This document shows, in pieces, positions 63,984 to 64,000 of a stretch of 64,000 nucleotides of DNA. The notes beneath the pieces are model-generated. The model had not been told where the DNA came from and ran no database searches. It saw only the letters and a program-made list of their open reading frames with translations. Location: NCBI GenBank assembly GCA_001799895.1, contig MGUI01000002.1, positions 1 to 64,000 on the forward strand, in the 5' to 3' direction. A program made the position numbers and the translations under genes. Numbering within the stretch: position 1 is the stretch's first letter; every line of letters begins with the position of its first letter. Source of the stretch: Elusimicrobia bacterium GWD2_63_28 (GTDB lineage: Bacteria; Elusimicrobiota; Elusimicrobia; Elusimicrobiales; UBA9959).

Positions 63984-64000
63984 CCGCGCGCAGGCCGCAA

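Overview
The window is G+C-rich, densely coding bacterial DNA. Many genes overlap at ATGA or GTGA junctions, and A+T-rich promoters stand out in the short gaps. Lipoproteins, a PorV/UPF0164-type outer-membrane protein and a MotB-type peptidoglycan-binding protein indicate a diderm (Gram-negative) cell. The PorV-like protein with TPRs, together with the very high number of B12-type radical SAM proteins, fits Elusimicrobiota or a related uncultured phylum. That placement is inference; there is no rRNA gene here to settle it.

Layout. (1) 0.1-0.95 kb: a REP-associated tyrosine transposase (RAYT) with three copies of its palindrome, one of which encodes the protein's own C-terminus and stop codon. 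(2) 0.95-12.8 kb, minus strand: housekeeping genes ileS, lspA, a TPR lipoprotein, a GT-C membrane protein with an LmeA-like tail, a gluzincin-type lipoprotein, copA, queF, tRNA-Val(GAC) and a thrS that lacks the TGS domain. (3) 12.85-13.43 kb: a Y1-transposase relative that has lost its HUH motif. (4) 13.5-18.2 kb, minus strand: motA, a FliF-FliG fusion, a long coiled-coil gene and motB, with no other flagellar gene in the window. A histidine kinase and a PorV-like OMP lie upstream. (5) 21.2-32.4 kb: an accessory region of B12 and SPASM-like radical SAM enzymes, a GT-C-type membrane protein and a DegT-family PLP enzyme. (6) 32.4-38.5 kb, minus strand: a His-Xaa-Ser (Hxs) RiPP locus. It has HxsD, a second small protein, maturase HxsB, two precursors each with 13 H-x-S units, two secreted DsrE-like proteins, one behind each precursor, an HxsC-like radical SAM and a glycosyltransferase, all behind a consensus promoter. 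(7) 38.6-42 kb: a HydE-like radical SAM, an EamA exporter and a HemW/HemN-like radical SAM. (8) 42-50.3 kb: three exported sulfatase-superfamily proteins with altered active sites, a Cys-rich protein, a polytopic membrane protein and a GT2. (9) 50.3-52.6 kb: a four-gene set of nucleotidyltransferase, cupin, HAD phosphatase and GDPD-like protein. (10) 52.7-54.95 kb: a radical SAM-like protein with an unusual C-x3-C-x5-C motif paired with a U32-like protein. (11) 54.97-63.9 kb: a tightly overlapping eight-gene operon of two paralogous B12 radical SAM enzymes, an alkaline-phosphatase-superfamily enzyme, a secreted protein, a complete SsuABC/TauABC-like importer and a methyltransferase.

The strongest candidates for undescribed biology are the flagellum-less MotAB/FliF-FliG motor operon, the duplicated Hxs precursor/DsrE-like arrangement, the eight-gene importer/B12-radical-SAM operon, and the C-x3-C-x5-C protein with its U32 partner. 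Thirteen radical SAM or radical SAM-like genes lie between 21 and 64 kb. No rRNA, CRISPR array, prophage or replication origin was seen.
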